Shown here: positions 24,801 through 36,162 of the stretch, piece after piece
Numbering within the stretch: position 1 is the first letter of the stretch
How the letters are laid out: each line of letters begins with the position of its first letter
NCBI GenBank assembly: GCA_021613335.1
Contig: JAJTWR010000159.1
Coordinates: 1,656,501-1,720,500, forward strand
DNA length: 64,000 nucleotides
Source: Whitmania pigra
Taxonomy: Eukaryota; Annelida; Clitellata; Hirudinida; Haemopidae
Reading direction: 5' to 3'
The notes under the pieces: model-generated
What the model was told of the DNA's origin: nothing
The model's input: only the letters and a program-made list of their open reading frames with translations
The model's database searches: none
Program-made: the position numbers and the translations under genes

Positions 24801-25109
24801 TTTGAGAGTTAGCTTTAGTGCACTATTTTTATCAATGATGCTGTTATGACATGAAGCTGAAATGTTTGGATTAAGAGGTGAACGTTTTAGGTTTATTTGC
24901 AAACCATCTTGTCCACCTTCTTCTTTGATAGATTCAGTACCTTTTTCAGAACTGGGATAATTTGGTTTACTCTCCAAAAATTCTTCACCTTTCAAATTTG
25001 GCTCAGCGTTGACATTAATGTTACTACTATCGCTTTCTGAAGCAGTAAGCTCATCATGAACAATGTCTCCATCTTGTAATTCGTCTTTTTCACATTCCAT
25101 ATTGAGCAA
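18838..25109 (-). CDS. CNTROB: Centrobin homologue, 17 exons, about 962 aa
   Basis: Centrobin is a daughter-centriole coiled-coil protein needed for centriole duplication and elongation. Exons (minus): 25109-24174, 24033-23941, 23771-23690, 23211-23172, 22908-22787, 22670-22585, 22433-22398, 22279-22199, 21905-21789, 21713-21615, 21522-21364, 21170-21078, 20654-20541, 20402-20307, 19998-19889, 19549-19493, 19405-18838. All phases agree and the total is close to human centrobin (903 aa). Identification rests on HCEKQIAILNKK plus VLELHQRMAVAVSIDKMKD (about residues 468-495), which match the human centrobin segment KHCERHIQSLQ...VLELQQQLAVAVAADRKKD, and on MQSMLQAHQQEALKL near the C-terminus (human LQAMLQAHWDEANQL). 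Residues 1-312 are acidic, Ser-rich and disordered. The middle is continuous coiled coil. The C-terminal 190 residues are basic and Ser-rich. A second ATG lies at 25100. The start faces RCC1L. Confidence 0.93.
19458..19490. repeat. AAT/AAC microsatellite in centrobin intron
   Basis: A short run of AAT units interrupted by AAC lies directly beside the donor site of the 57-bp exon at 19549-19493 (minus strand). Confidence 0.8.
20675..20750. repeat. Short tandem repeat, about 27 bp x 3
   Basis: AAAAAGTAATTGTAGTAAT recurs three times with GTGCATT spacers in a centrobin intron. It ends next to a SINE-like sequence. Confidence 0.7.
20766..20865 (+). repeat. Candidate SINE family B, copy 1
   Basis: TGCATAACTTGATGATTAGG, ATGCTCCTG, GGGTTTTGAATCATGCC, ATGGTGAGAAGTGAA and ATTAAACTGTGGGGCAC occur in the same order as at 23481-23584. 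The divergence is compatible with an old dispersed repeat. The head could be tRNA-derived, but A- and B-box matches are weak. Confidence 0.5.
23224..23391. repeat. Recent 87-bp tandem duplication in centrobin intron
   Basis: The block containing TATTCGACACTAATGGAAAC, then ATTCCTAACTTATA, AAGAAACATAAACAGACA and TACGATCACA is present twice with an 87-bp period and only a few differences. It begins 13 bp upstream, in gene orientation, of the 40-bp exon at 23211-23172, so it sits in the branch-point region of that intron. Confidence 0.85.
23481..23584 (+). repeat. Candidate SINE family B, copy 2
   Basis: TGCATAGCTAGATGATTAGG (A-box-like TAGCTAGATGATTAGG), GGTGCCCCCACAATGGG, GAATTCGTACTTCCC (weak B-box), CATGAGAGGCAAAG and ATTAAACCATGCAAATGCAC parallel copy 1. 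It lies in the intron between the exons at 23771-23690 and 23211-23172. Confidence 0.5.
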
Positions 25110-25180
25110 TTTATGCTATCATCTAAAAATTATTTTTGGAAACAACTATAATTTGTAAATATACATTAAATAACAACAAA

Positions 25181-25381
25181 TCACGAACGATTTCTTAATA
25201 TTATCAAAAGCTTATCTTTCAAAAAACTGATTCTCGAAGAACGACTTGTCAAACTACTTCGAGTTATATCTGAACACGATTGTAAGTGTAGGAGATCTGT
25301 CCTCAAGGTAAAACAAGCTACTAAGATGACAATTATTAAGAGAGAATAATGCAGAAGGTTTCCATAGTTTCGGTTATACAA
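25181..25381 (-). CDS. Small 66-codon ORF upstream of centrobin, possible uORF or microprotein
   Basis: On the centrobin strand, 71 bp before its ATG, an ATG-initiated frame encodes a short N-terminus, a hydrophobic stretch (LLHYSLLIIVILVACFTL, residues about 10-27) and a basic, Ser/Arg-rich tail ending LLIILRNRS. The one-pass topology fits a small membrane protein or a leader-encoded peptide, but a random frame in AT-rich DNA could look the same. No homologue is recognised. Confidence 0.25.
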   Translation of the reverse strand: MYNRNYGNLLHYSLLIIVILVACFTLRTDLLHLQSCSDITRSSLTSRSSRISFLKDKLLIILRNRS

Positions 25382-25943
25382 ATATCTCTCCCAAAACTTC
25401 TAGTTATGTCAAATAAATAACGCAACATTTAAAGCGCGTAAATTACACAAATTTGTAAATTTTAACAAGCAAAATTTCATAATGATATAAATTGTTCCAT
25501 TTTATTATTAATTCTTATCACTACCTCATCAAAAGGAACCTTAATCAGCTAAACTGTCGCCTAAAATGTTAGTGATATATTTTAAAAGTGATTATATTTA
25601 AAATATAATTTAACTTATGATTAAAAGTGTACCCTTTCCTAATCATGATGTGATGAACTTTAGATCATCAGTCAACACTTATTTTTCACGCATCCCTCTT
25701 ATTGGCTAATAGATTGACCTGCCATGCAATGATGGGCACCAACTACTTCAATTGTAGTTATAACTTTATATTGCGCAACTGCATAAAATGTAGTTATAAC
25801 TAACATGATATTAAATTTAAAAAAAGTTTACACTATGCCACTCCTAAAATTTTATCTTTTTACGCGCACAACAAATTACGTATGCATCAGCCACTAACCG
25901 GTTTAATAAACAAGGTTTGTGGAGCACGAAACCAATTATCGTA
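25382..25943. promoter_or_regulatory. Divergent promoter region, centrobin / RCC1L
   Basis: The centrobin (minus) and RCC1L (plus) start codons are 834 bp apart, so this interval must contain the start sites of both. It includes an imperfect repeat of TGTAGTTATAACT (about 25755 and 25792). I see no convincing TATA box placement. Confidence 0.5.
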
Positions 25944-28920
25944 ATGTCATCGATTGTCGGTGCCAATTTATCTTGCACAGCGAAATTATGCAAAAACTGT
26001 GCTTTTGTATATGTGCAACAAAGGTTTTCTAATACGTTTGTCAAGAATTTTAAGCAGCAAGAACAGAGGAAAAGTGTAGTTCATCAGTATGTGGGTCTCA
26101 ACGTTGAAAAAGAAATTCGTTTATACGGATGGGGATTAGCAAAAACTGGAGCCTTAGGTAAATGGTAATTTTTCGAATTAAGATAAGATGCGTACTTTTA
26201 TTTCAAAGAATTTAGAATATTTAAATTATTTTCTAGGAATGAAAACCTTATTGATGCCTAAGTCACATCAAAAAGTTCGAACAATCCAGTTTACACCTCT
26301 AAAAATTGATTTTTTTCCTGAGAAGAAATACAAAGTATACAAAGGCCCCATGTTTTTATGTGAATAATTATTCATTCTGGCTCAAACTATCAGTGTAGAA
26401 TTTTTCTTATAAATTGTAATTAAATAGTCCAAGTGGTTTTAGTAAAAAATCAGAGTGTCTAATCTGTTGATCTTTAATTTTAAATGCATTTGAATGAAAC
26501 CCATTATTAATCATCCAGATCAAGAATGTTTCCTGTGGTTATGGTTTCACTCTTTTTGTTTGTGAAGATACTTCACACAATAGCATCTTACTGGGCACTG
26601 GAGTTAATACCTTTTCACAAGTTGGTTTCCAAGCGGGACAGAAGTTTTCGAGTGCGTCTTTAGGCCTTAAATATATTTATAATTTGACTGCATTTCACTT
26701 ACAATAATTTTAATTTTTAGCTGAGGAATTTGATCTCATATATGAACCAGGCCATGTTTTTCTGCCCCTATCCAACCCGAACAAAACGAAAATAACCCAC
26801 ATAGCCAGCGGACGTGCGCACTCTGTTGTCGTCACGGATGCTGAAGGAAGTTTGTGCCTGAACACTTATAATAGAATGCTGTTTAAAAGTTTTTTTTATC
26901 AATCTGGTGTTGTTGTACCTTGATGTTCGTCCTATTTAGTATTTAAATTATTAATTATAATAAAATATTAATTTAATTTAATTATTATTTAAATTATTTT
27001 TTTTATATATAATATAATTTATATTATAAAATATTATTTTAATATTTAGTTTTTACCTTTGGAAACAATGCTTTTGGTCAGTGTGGAAGAGGAATTGTGG
27101 AGGGAGAGATTTTCAGGTTATTTGAATATTCATTCTTAATATTTTTATTCGAATATTCATTTTTCTTAATATTTTATTTGTTTGGCATATTCTATAACTT
27201 TTTTTCTAAATAAGCTAACAGTTGTTTATCATTATGACATTGACTTAGTTTAACCATGTTCTTTTAATAAAACATTAACTTGATAAGTATGTTTTATAAA
27301 TAATATTTTATTAAATGTTAAATTAAATTTATTATTAATAATATTTTATATTTTTTATAAAAACAATATATAATTTTATGTTATATATAATAATATTATT
27401 ATTATAATAATAATTATTAATAATATTTGTTCTTTCCATTAAGGAATAGCAAGGTTGTCAATCATCTCGAATTTGGGGAAAAAGTCAAGCAGGTTCATTT
27501 TATTATCTGTTACACACAATGTTCAATTATAAAATAACCAATTTTTTAATGAGTTGTTTATTAAAATTAATTAATTATTGTTTCCAGGTAGTTTGTGGTC
27601 AAGATCACACTCTCATCCTCACGGAAGACGGACGTGTTTACAGCTGTGGACTCGGAGTGGATGGACAAACAGGTTTTTGATTTAAAAGATATTAAGTAAT
27701 AATCATTTTGAACTAAATTATCTTTAATAATCATACTAAATAAAAATTGATATCAAGATGTTCACATTTGTGCTCCAATATTCAGGATTGGGTCATTACA
27801 ATTGCACTGAGAGGTTGACTCTGGTTGGAGGAGATATAAAAGGAGAGAGGATTGTGCAGATATCATCAAAGTCTGACACTGTTTTGGCTGTCTCAGGTTG
27901 CTGTTTATATTATGTGTTAATATGTTCTGGGTTATTCTTTGTATTTATTGAACATTTATGCCAATCATCCATCCATTAGCCTAAACTAAAATTCTAAGTT
28001 TTGCAACTTTTCTCAAGGTTTATCCATTTATTTTCAATCGTATTGTACGAGTGTAAACATAATTTGAATTATGGGAGTAGGATTCTTGATAGTTGTGGGA
28101 TAAGGAGATTTAAAAGTTTGTAATTCAAGAATAAAATTGAATCGATTCTACCAGACAAAGGAGATTTATTCGGCTGGGGAAATACCGAATATGACCAGCT
28201 TGAATGTGCTGCTCCGAACGAAAGTCAGGTGAACATGCCGAAACATCTCCCGTTCAAGATCGGTAAAGTCAAAATAGCAGCTGCAGCCGGCTCGATGTGC
28301 GCCGTTCTGAACGGTAATGTTGCTGGGTGCACTCGAACATTATGATGATGATTAGAATTTTTATTATAATTTGTTAACATTTATTATTCAGAAGAGGGGA
28401 AGATCTTCACGTGGGGTCATGGAATTCTTGGTCGGGGTCCAAAAGCAGACAGAAGTTACATTCCACAGCCTTTGCCATCCTCGTTGTTTGGAATAATGGG
28501 ATATCAAAACAATACCGAAATTAAGGACATCCAGTGCGGGCTCCATTACTTCATGGTTTTAACGAGTTCGTTAAAAAAAGTTTTTTAAATTGAAATTGCT
28601 AATAAGGATTGATTAATTTATAAGTTCGAATTGTATAATAAATGAATGTAATTAATTGATAATTTCAAATCGCATTCTCGTGCAGAAAGTGGAAGCATAT
28701 ACAACTGGGGAAAGAACGGAACTGCTTGTTTGGGATTTGGACACGTAAAGGATCAGTTCTTCCCATGGCAGGTTTGTGCTAAAGATTTCATGACTTGTGA
28801 TTGTTTGAACTGGAAACTCTATTGTTCTAATCATTCGAACAGGCTCAGATACCTGCAGAAGTTATGAGCGTTCATTGTGGAGTGGATCACGCATTTGTCA
28901 TCTGTCGTTCGTTTGCCTGA
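25944..28920 (+). CDS. RCC1L: RCC1-like mitochondrial protein RCC1L (WBSCR16), 12 exons, 460 aa
   Basis: RCC1L is a mitochondrial seven-bladed RCC1-type propeller that acts with mitochondrial GTPases, in fusion (OPA1) and mitoribosome assembly. Exons: 25944-26157, 26237-26334, 26519-26651, 26721-26849, 27050-27116, 27444-27492, 27588-27672, 27786-27896, 28155-28313, 28392-28565, 28686-28771, 28843-28920. All phases agree. The length matches human (464 aa). The first 40 residues are basic and lack acidic residues, as in a mitochondrial presequence. RCC1 repeats include LYGWGLAKTGALG, VSCGYGFTLF, ASGRAHSVVVTDAEG, VVCGQDHTLILTEDGRVYSC, DGQTGLGHYN, LFGWGNTEYDQL, FTWGHGILGRGP, YNWGKNGTACLGFG, FFPWQ and CGVDHAFVIC. 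DGQTGLGHYN and FFPWQ are RCC1L-type rather than RCC1-type. AATAAA follows at 28989-28994. Confidence 0.96.
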
Positions 28921-28994
28921 GATGACACAAAAATACTTTTGAAGCTGTAAACATTTAGGCGGTCACGTCGTATAGCGTTTGATTGAAGAATAAA

Positions 28995-31356
28995 ACGCAT
29001 TAAACACCTACAAATGTTGAACAAATGAAGTTTTACAATTGCCTCGAGTTGCAGTCTCGTTTAGTTCGATTTCGAGCGCGACGATTTGCAAAGCGAAAAT
29101 AGGTCGCTTTCATTGGTTAACGAAGCCGTTCTCTGCTGGCGCCAATTTGCTCATCGACAGACGATTGATCGGATGTATCGGATTGTGTTTTCTTCGTCGC
29201 CGAAGTGCAAAGGCCTTTGGATGGCTGCTGTTTAATGCAACAGGTGACGATGTGCCTGTCTCATTAATGTGAAATCGATTCCATGTCCGAGTTCGTGGGA
29301 TTTGCTCGCACGTTAAAAGTTTCCCTGTTGTTGATTTGCCATCCCGTTGTCAGAATTGGTTGCAGCATTCGACAGCAACGTAAATTGCGTGGCTCCAATC
29401 AATGAAGTTTTTCAAAGCATTTTGTTCTTTGAGTCTGATAGGATCAAAACACTCGATTCTCCTTCGGTGGTATTCCACGCATGTGAACCACGTCCTGGAG
29501 ATAGTGTCCCACGAACGCAACGGAACGAATAACCAACTGACATTTGAGCAGGGAATAAATAAGAACCATCATCGTGTCAAGAGATACGCCCAGGTGCACG
29601 GAAGGAAAGAGGTGTTCGTTGATGCTAATTTAATTCCATTACCTGGTCTAATTGTTCCCTTTGGTCTGCTAGGCTTTGAGCTTCAGCATAAAATATCGTA
29701 CATTTTCCTGCTGCGTGTATCTACAAGATAAACAGGACCTCAGGAACTTACATCGTTCTTCATTAACTCCCATATGGTTCAGTGAAGGATTATTCCTTTT
29801 CCATGAAAACCGAATCTCTAGCCGCGGAGAAAAAGCTCCGCGAAATTAAAAGAGTTTCAAGCTAAAAGGTAAAGCATAAAATATAATTAAGGGCTAAATT
29901 TGTCCAGCATTACAAATAGGACAAGCTAGATATATTCAGGCCAAAGCACAACTGAATTACTGACAGATCTCTGATTAAGTGCTATTTGTCTTCTCCAACA
30001 ATCTCAAAAACATGATTTTAAAAGATCATTAATTCGACTAATTCGATGAACATTTGACTATCAGTAACATGAACAAATCAAACAAAATTCGAGATTAAAT
30101 GTTGCAACTTTACAAATAGTGAGAAATGCATTTTTTCCAGAAATAATGATCATCACTTGACTTGGAGTTCAATGAAATCAGAGCTGGGATCAATGAAGTA
30201 ACTCTAGGATTATTAAACGTAACAGTTTTACTCACTTTCTTCAATTACAAACACGATAAATGTGCACTTCAATTCCTTTCTTTTCCTATCTTTGTCGCTT
30301 TCAGCCTCCTTTTTTTTATCAGGGCTTGTGCTTTGCTTCTCAAAACTACTTTTTGGAATTTTAAGCGATCTTGGTTCCTTCCACTTAATTAGGAGACATA
30401 AATAAATAAATAAATAAAATGAAAAACAGATTCAGAAGTTTGAAACTTAACATGAAACTGGAGCCAATAGGCTTATCTCGATTGAGAAAGAAAATCTGAA
30501 ATTCGAGTCATTCTCGGAGGACTGGAATAAAGACAAGCAACGTCTTAAAATTCCTGCAACCAGGTCGATTGCAGCCTGACCGACAAATGAGAGCACAGCA
30601 GTGATTGATGAAAGCAATACTTTTCATATTTTCACTCCGTTTAGATCAATTTTAATGTTGTCGCATCCGCCATCTTTTTTTAATGGATCACCGTTCTGGA
30701 TGCGCCCACAGATTCTACGTGTCTGGCATTTAACTCGGCTTATGTGCTGCAATTTGCCTTCTTGAAAAAGTCGCTTCCGGGGAGTTTTTCGCCTTTGTGA
30801 TATCATCAATAATTTAGAAAAATTATCATAATAAAACACTTTTTAAAATTACCTTTGAAAAGGAATTACCTTGTCAAGAAAAGGAATTAGTTTTAAATTA
30901 ACTTACATTTTTTATTTTCTAAATTTTACCTTAGTTTTACATTATCAAATAAAAGTCGAAATTATTTATTGCTCGAGAATTAAACTGGATATAAACATCC
31001 AGAGATTCATTGAAAAGACGCGGTTAATGAAAATAAAAGCATTTGGAAGTGAAAATTGTAAAATGTGTTCGGTTCATTTTTTGCTTTTCGTCTTTTATTC
31101 GCCCATAATGGATAAAAGGACAAGGATGAAACATTCAGCTTAATTTGTGAAATAACTTACAGTTAAATTAAAAATGGTTAGATCAATCAAGAATGAATTC
31201 AACTCTCCATTAATTCAAATTTCATTAAATAACAAATGTCCATTATTTTCACAATCATTAATTTTAGGTTTTAAGATCTTTGGACCATGCATTATTTCAT
31301 TATAATTTTTGTGGGTTTTCTCGAAAATATGACTGATCGCTTTAAACCAACGTTTA
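28995..31356. other. Gene-free interval after RCC1L
   Basis: Open frames such as 29039-29272 and 29402-29731 show no domain or splice support. A short TAAA run lies at 30402-30418. I see nothing else. Confidence 0.4.
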
Positions 31357-31489
<133 letters not shown>

Positions 31490-31616
31490 GTTGTTACTTT
31501 TAGCGTAACCTAAGTCCTCATTGCCGAAAATTCCGATTATGGCGCATGATTTTTAGGATAAATTAAGCTAAGTGCACCACGGTATCATAAAATAATGTTA
31601 AAGTATTACGCATAAA

Positions 31617-31665
31617 TTATTATTATTATTATTATTATTATTATCATCATCATCATCATCATTAT
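31617..31665. repeat. (TTA)n(TCA)n microsatellite
   Basis: TTA units convert to TCA units over about 49 bp. On the plus strand this is opposite in orientation to the AAT array just upstream. Confidence 0.9.
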
Positions 31666-32039
31666 TTAATATTGCACTTAAATTATTATTATCAAATAAT
31701 GCGCACAAATTATTATTTAATCCTCATCTTTAAAGATCATCAGAATTGTTTAATATTTGTCAATTTAATTTAGCTTCATAATTGGCAGTTTACTATGCTA
31801 ACCTAATTGAATCTGCCCGAGTGAAGCATAATAACAGCCATAAATGTTAATTAATAAAAAATTAAGTCTTCAGATTAGATATATTTCCTTAAAAAATGTT
31901 TAAAACATGCGGTTAAGAAACGCGTAGCATTTTCGCCAGGAGAACTTGGATTGTCAATTCCAAGTTCAACTCGACCAAGTGATGTCACATGACGCTGACT
32001 TTCATTTGATTGAAGTTTGACGCAGACGCTAGCAAGTCA

Positions 32040-32110
32040 ACGTCATCATCATCATCGTCATCATCATCGTCGTCGTCGTCTTCATTTTCATCTTCTTCGT
32101 CGTCGTAGTC
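32040..32110. repeat. TCATCG-type trinucleotide tract
   Basis: A mixed TCA/TCG/TCT run covers about 70 bp. It gives His/Arg-rich shadow frames only. Confidence 0.8.
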
Positions 32111-32433
32111 TGCGTGTGGACACAGTCTGGAGACTCGGCTTTTCCCAGTGTCGAGTTTGTTGTTGGACGTGTTGTGTTGTCTTCCTTCTGCAGCTCGGAT
32201 ATTCTCGATTTTTAATCATTTATTTTGAAAATCGTTAAATTGAATTTAACCTGCCCATGTTTTTGTGGCTGCAACGTTACACTACTCACAGGTGAGTTCA
32301 TGATTAAATGGCGCTCAATTGTTTTCCTTCTTCGAACTGCTGCATGAAATATGCTTCTTCAGAGGACGTTGGTTTGCGTTTGTTTAAATAATTCTCTCAG
32401 TTAATTATGAAACATTACGGGTTTCTACATTGA

Positions 32434-32815
<382 letters not shown>

Positions 32816-35766
32816 TAATTATTTATTTTTTATTATTACTTTTATTACTATTATGAATATTATTGTTGTTAATTTTAATATATTATTATTATTTTGTTTT
32901 ATTGTTATAAGCTGTTGCGATATTTTTCTTAATCTGCCATAGATGGATATGCAACCAGGAGTTTTCGTCTGAGAAGTTGTGCATCACATATCAAAAGCAA
33001 CATTGTAAACATTGCGAGTTTTCAGCATTAAAAGGGGCATCCTTTTGATGATCATGACGATTACGAAGGTGACGGTGATGATGATGATCTTGACTACGGT
33101 GAACTGAGTCCGTAGAGGATTTATTGAGATCAAGTGGGGCTGATGAAATGGTTCTGAGGGCAACCAACCTTCTTCTGCACCGACATTCCAAAGTCACTGA
33201 CGAGAATCAAGGGAACTTCTTCTTGAAATCGTTCGCAGAACTTTCGCCCAGATAATTGTTTTAGAGCTACTTTTTGTTTTACTTTGTTGTAATGTTTTAT
33301 TCTTTGTACTTCAGGATCAACTTTTACTTCTTCATTCAAAACTAGTATTAGGAGATATGCGTTTCAAGGATTTTCTAAATAAGGACCATTGATGGGTTGC
33401 ACATGGAAAGTAGAATGAGATTAATTTGCAGGATTTAAAGGGCTGGATATTTTAATTGAGGTCGCCATTTTAATTCTCACTTTTTAATTCCATTTGCTCG
33501 TCGGATGTCTAAGGTAGCTTCAGAAATTTGTGGTGGATTTTGTCTTCGAAGCATCTTTGATTGTTGAACGTGGTAGCGTTGAAATGGATGGCCCTTTACT
33601 TGACATCAGCATTGAATCGAATAATGAAAAATCCGAATAATTAAAAGCAAGAGCAGACGTATGTTATAATGGAGTCTTTAAATGCCTTTAAACGGTCATT
33701 ATTTATCACATCCTCTTATTAAATTTCGAGACAAGATTTTCGTGGCCGAGTCGTAGGAAAGAAGAGGACGCTAACATCGGGCGATATCACGTAGCTGCAT
33801 TGGCACCCACACCAACCTTGCACATCTTCTTTACGACTGCCACTTTCACTCTACTTTCCTTCGGACGTCATAAACAGAAGACAATCGTTGTCAAGTTCCG
33901 AATTTCATTCTTAAACAACTCCTCCGAATTCCAGCAGCATTATTACACCTCAGCAGTGATACCTCTGCTGCTGGTTCGTCGACGAATCACGTGATCAAGT
34001 CACGTGAGGGGAGCAGAAAATGATGACGTAAGGAGCCGTGCTATTTAATCTTGGAAATAATTTACGGGAGCAGAAAGCCGTCAAGTTAAGCGCGATTTTA
34101 TGGGCACAATTTGTATTTAAATTGAAGTTGGGAATGTAAATAAGGGTTTAAGTCTGTCGATCATGTTTAATGTCACCTCAGCAGGAAGATCCTACCTTCA
34201 TGGCTCCTTGTAGCCGCAAAATCCAGAGGCAATTACCCCAGCAAACATGCTCATCCCTTCTTAAAGCCCCGGTGCTAGCAGAACTTTTCGATAAACGAAG
34301 GCGATGGATTTCCAACGATATCGTGTTGGAATACATTCTCTGGAATTAATTTCAACTAATTCCCTTTAAGTGAAGCTGTGAAATTGCAACTTCAGGGAAC
34401 TCTTTCTACTGGATTATTCGGCCAATCAGACTGCAAGTACGATTCACTTCCAGCCGTAAGGAAAAGATAAATGGTAGAATTGGAGGATAAATGATGGAAT
34501 TGGAGGAACATTGAGTCGGAATCGCATGTCGTTTGACTGGAAACCTCTCGTGGACAACCGACTCCTTTTCCACGGGTTTTCTTTTAACTCGGGCCAATTG
34601 ATTGGCGGCGCTTATTGTCAGGTTATGCGCACTTCTCCCTTGATGCTGTCGACATGTTGCTGGGGTCGTGCGTTCACAAAACCGCTGTTTTTTGCTGAAC
34701 AACGGATCTTCAGCTGCCAGAAAAATTGAAAGAAATAAATTTAGATTATCTAAAATTTCCCGGGGAACTATTATAATTGAAATTGGATGCAAAGTAATTG
34801 AAACTGCAGAAGTAATTAAAAGCCAATTCCTGATTTAAAAAGAAAACTCCCCAAATTTCTACAAAATTTCCAACTGCAACCATTTGATATCAACCTCACC
34901 AAACCCGTAATTTATGGACTCCGGGGCCTTAGGTCACATACGTTAAATTACTTTTATTTTATCAATTTTTATAAAAAAATTGAAATAAATGCTTTCTTCA
35001 ATGAAAACATAAACAATTTGCAAATTCTTTCGATTGAAGACGTGAAAGCTTTAACATTTCGACAGGAATCTCTCGTCGGATTAAAGGGAAAGGACGGACA
35101 AACATACAAGCGAGCAGACATCCCAGCAGGTTGGAAAGAAGGAAGAGCAGAAAAAGAATGAATGAACTGAAGAGCTTCGCACTATGCATGCTTTGCCTTC
35201 GAATGTTTTGCCCCAGCAAGCCGGAGTCAGGTGAGGCATTGAATGTTTTCAATATATTTGTTGGCGACCAGAAAAATACACGATTTATTCTCCCCTGAGA
35301 TATGCGTCGTTGAGGGAATGATGCATTGAAGTAGACCCTTGCAATACATCTTGGTCGCATCCGAACGCCCTGTTGAGCTTTGTCAACTTGTAATTTCCAT
35401 TGGAAGTGTTCTCCTTTAAGGAAAAGGTGGAAAGGAATTCAATTTTGGAACGGCTCGAGTTCGTTTGCAATAAACTTACATTTCCCGGGAAAAACTGCTT
35501 TCAATGATGTCTTAATTTCTAGTCGTTCAAATCCACATTTTGGAAAATCAATTCCTGGAATGGCTTCAGCGTTTTTCCACACCGGAGCCTGCAAAATTCT
35601 AGACGCGCGCCCGTTTTTGTTGTCCTGCTGGGGAATGATCCGTCTCAATTTGTTGACTCATTCAGGCGATATTCGCAAGTCTACTTTTACTCGCAGAGGA
35701 GAATTTCAGCTTTTTATTCGCACAATCTTTTCAAAATTCCAGTGGAATGACTTGAGAGTTATCAAC
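32816..35766. other. Gene-free interval
   Basis: GC content and CpG are higher than in the first 28 kb. None of the open frames (33130-33339, 34406-34792, 34998-35360, 35380-35823) shows a recognised domain or convincing splice context. It could be intergenic DNA or a long 5' intron of the DPR-like gene. Confidence 0.35.
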
Positions 35767-36162
35767 GAATGTGAATTTTATAACATCACATTAACAAATG
35801 TGAATCTTATAACATCACACTAACCAATGTGAATCTTATAACATCACATTAACAAATGTGAATCTTATAACATCACATTAACAAATGTGAATATTATAAC
35901 ATCACATTAACAAATGTGAATCTTATAATATCACATTAACAAATGTGAATCTTATAACATCACATTAACAAATGTGAATCTTATAACATCACATTAACAA
36001 ATGTGAATCTTATAACATCACATTAACAAATGTAAATCTTATAACATCACATTAACAAATGTGAATCTTATAACATCACATTAACAAATGTGAATCTTAT
36101 AACATCACATTAACAAATGTGAATCTTATAACATCACATTAACAAATGTGAATCTTATAACA
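35767..36162. repeat. 29-bp minisatellite, about 13.6 copies, palindromic core
   Basis: The unit contains AATCTTATAACATCACATTAACAAATGTG-type sequence. Each junction forms TCACATT-AACA-AATGTGA, a perfect 7-bp inverted repeat. The copies differ by single bases only, so amplification is recent. Confidence 0.95.

Noticed and set aside
29039..29731. Open frames downstream of RCC1L as a separate gene
   Set aside because: No domain similarity, overlapping frames of similar length, and no credible splice sites.
35767..36162. CRISPR-like array of 29-bp direct repeats
   Set aside because: The repeats are contiguous with no unique spacers, and the locus is eukaryotic, so it is a minisatellite.
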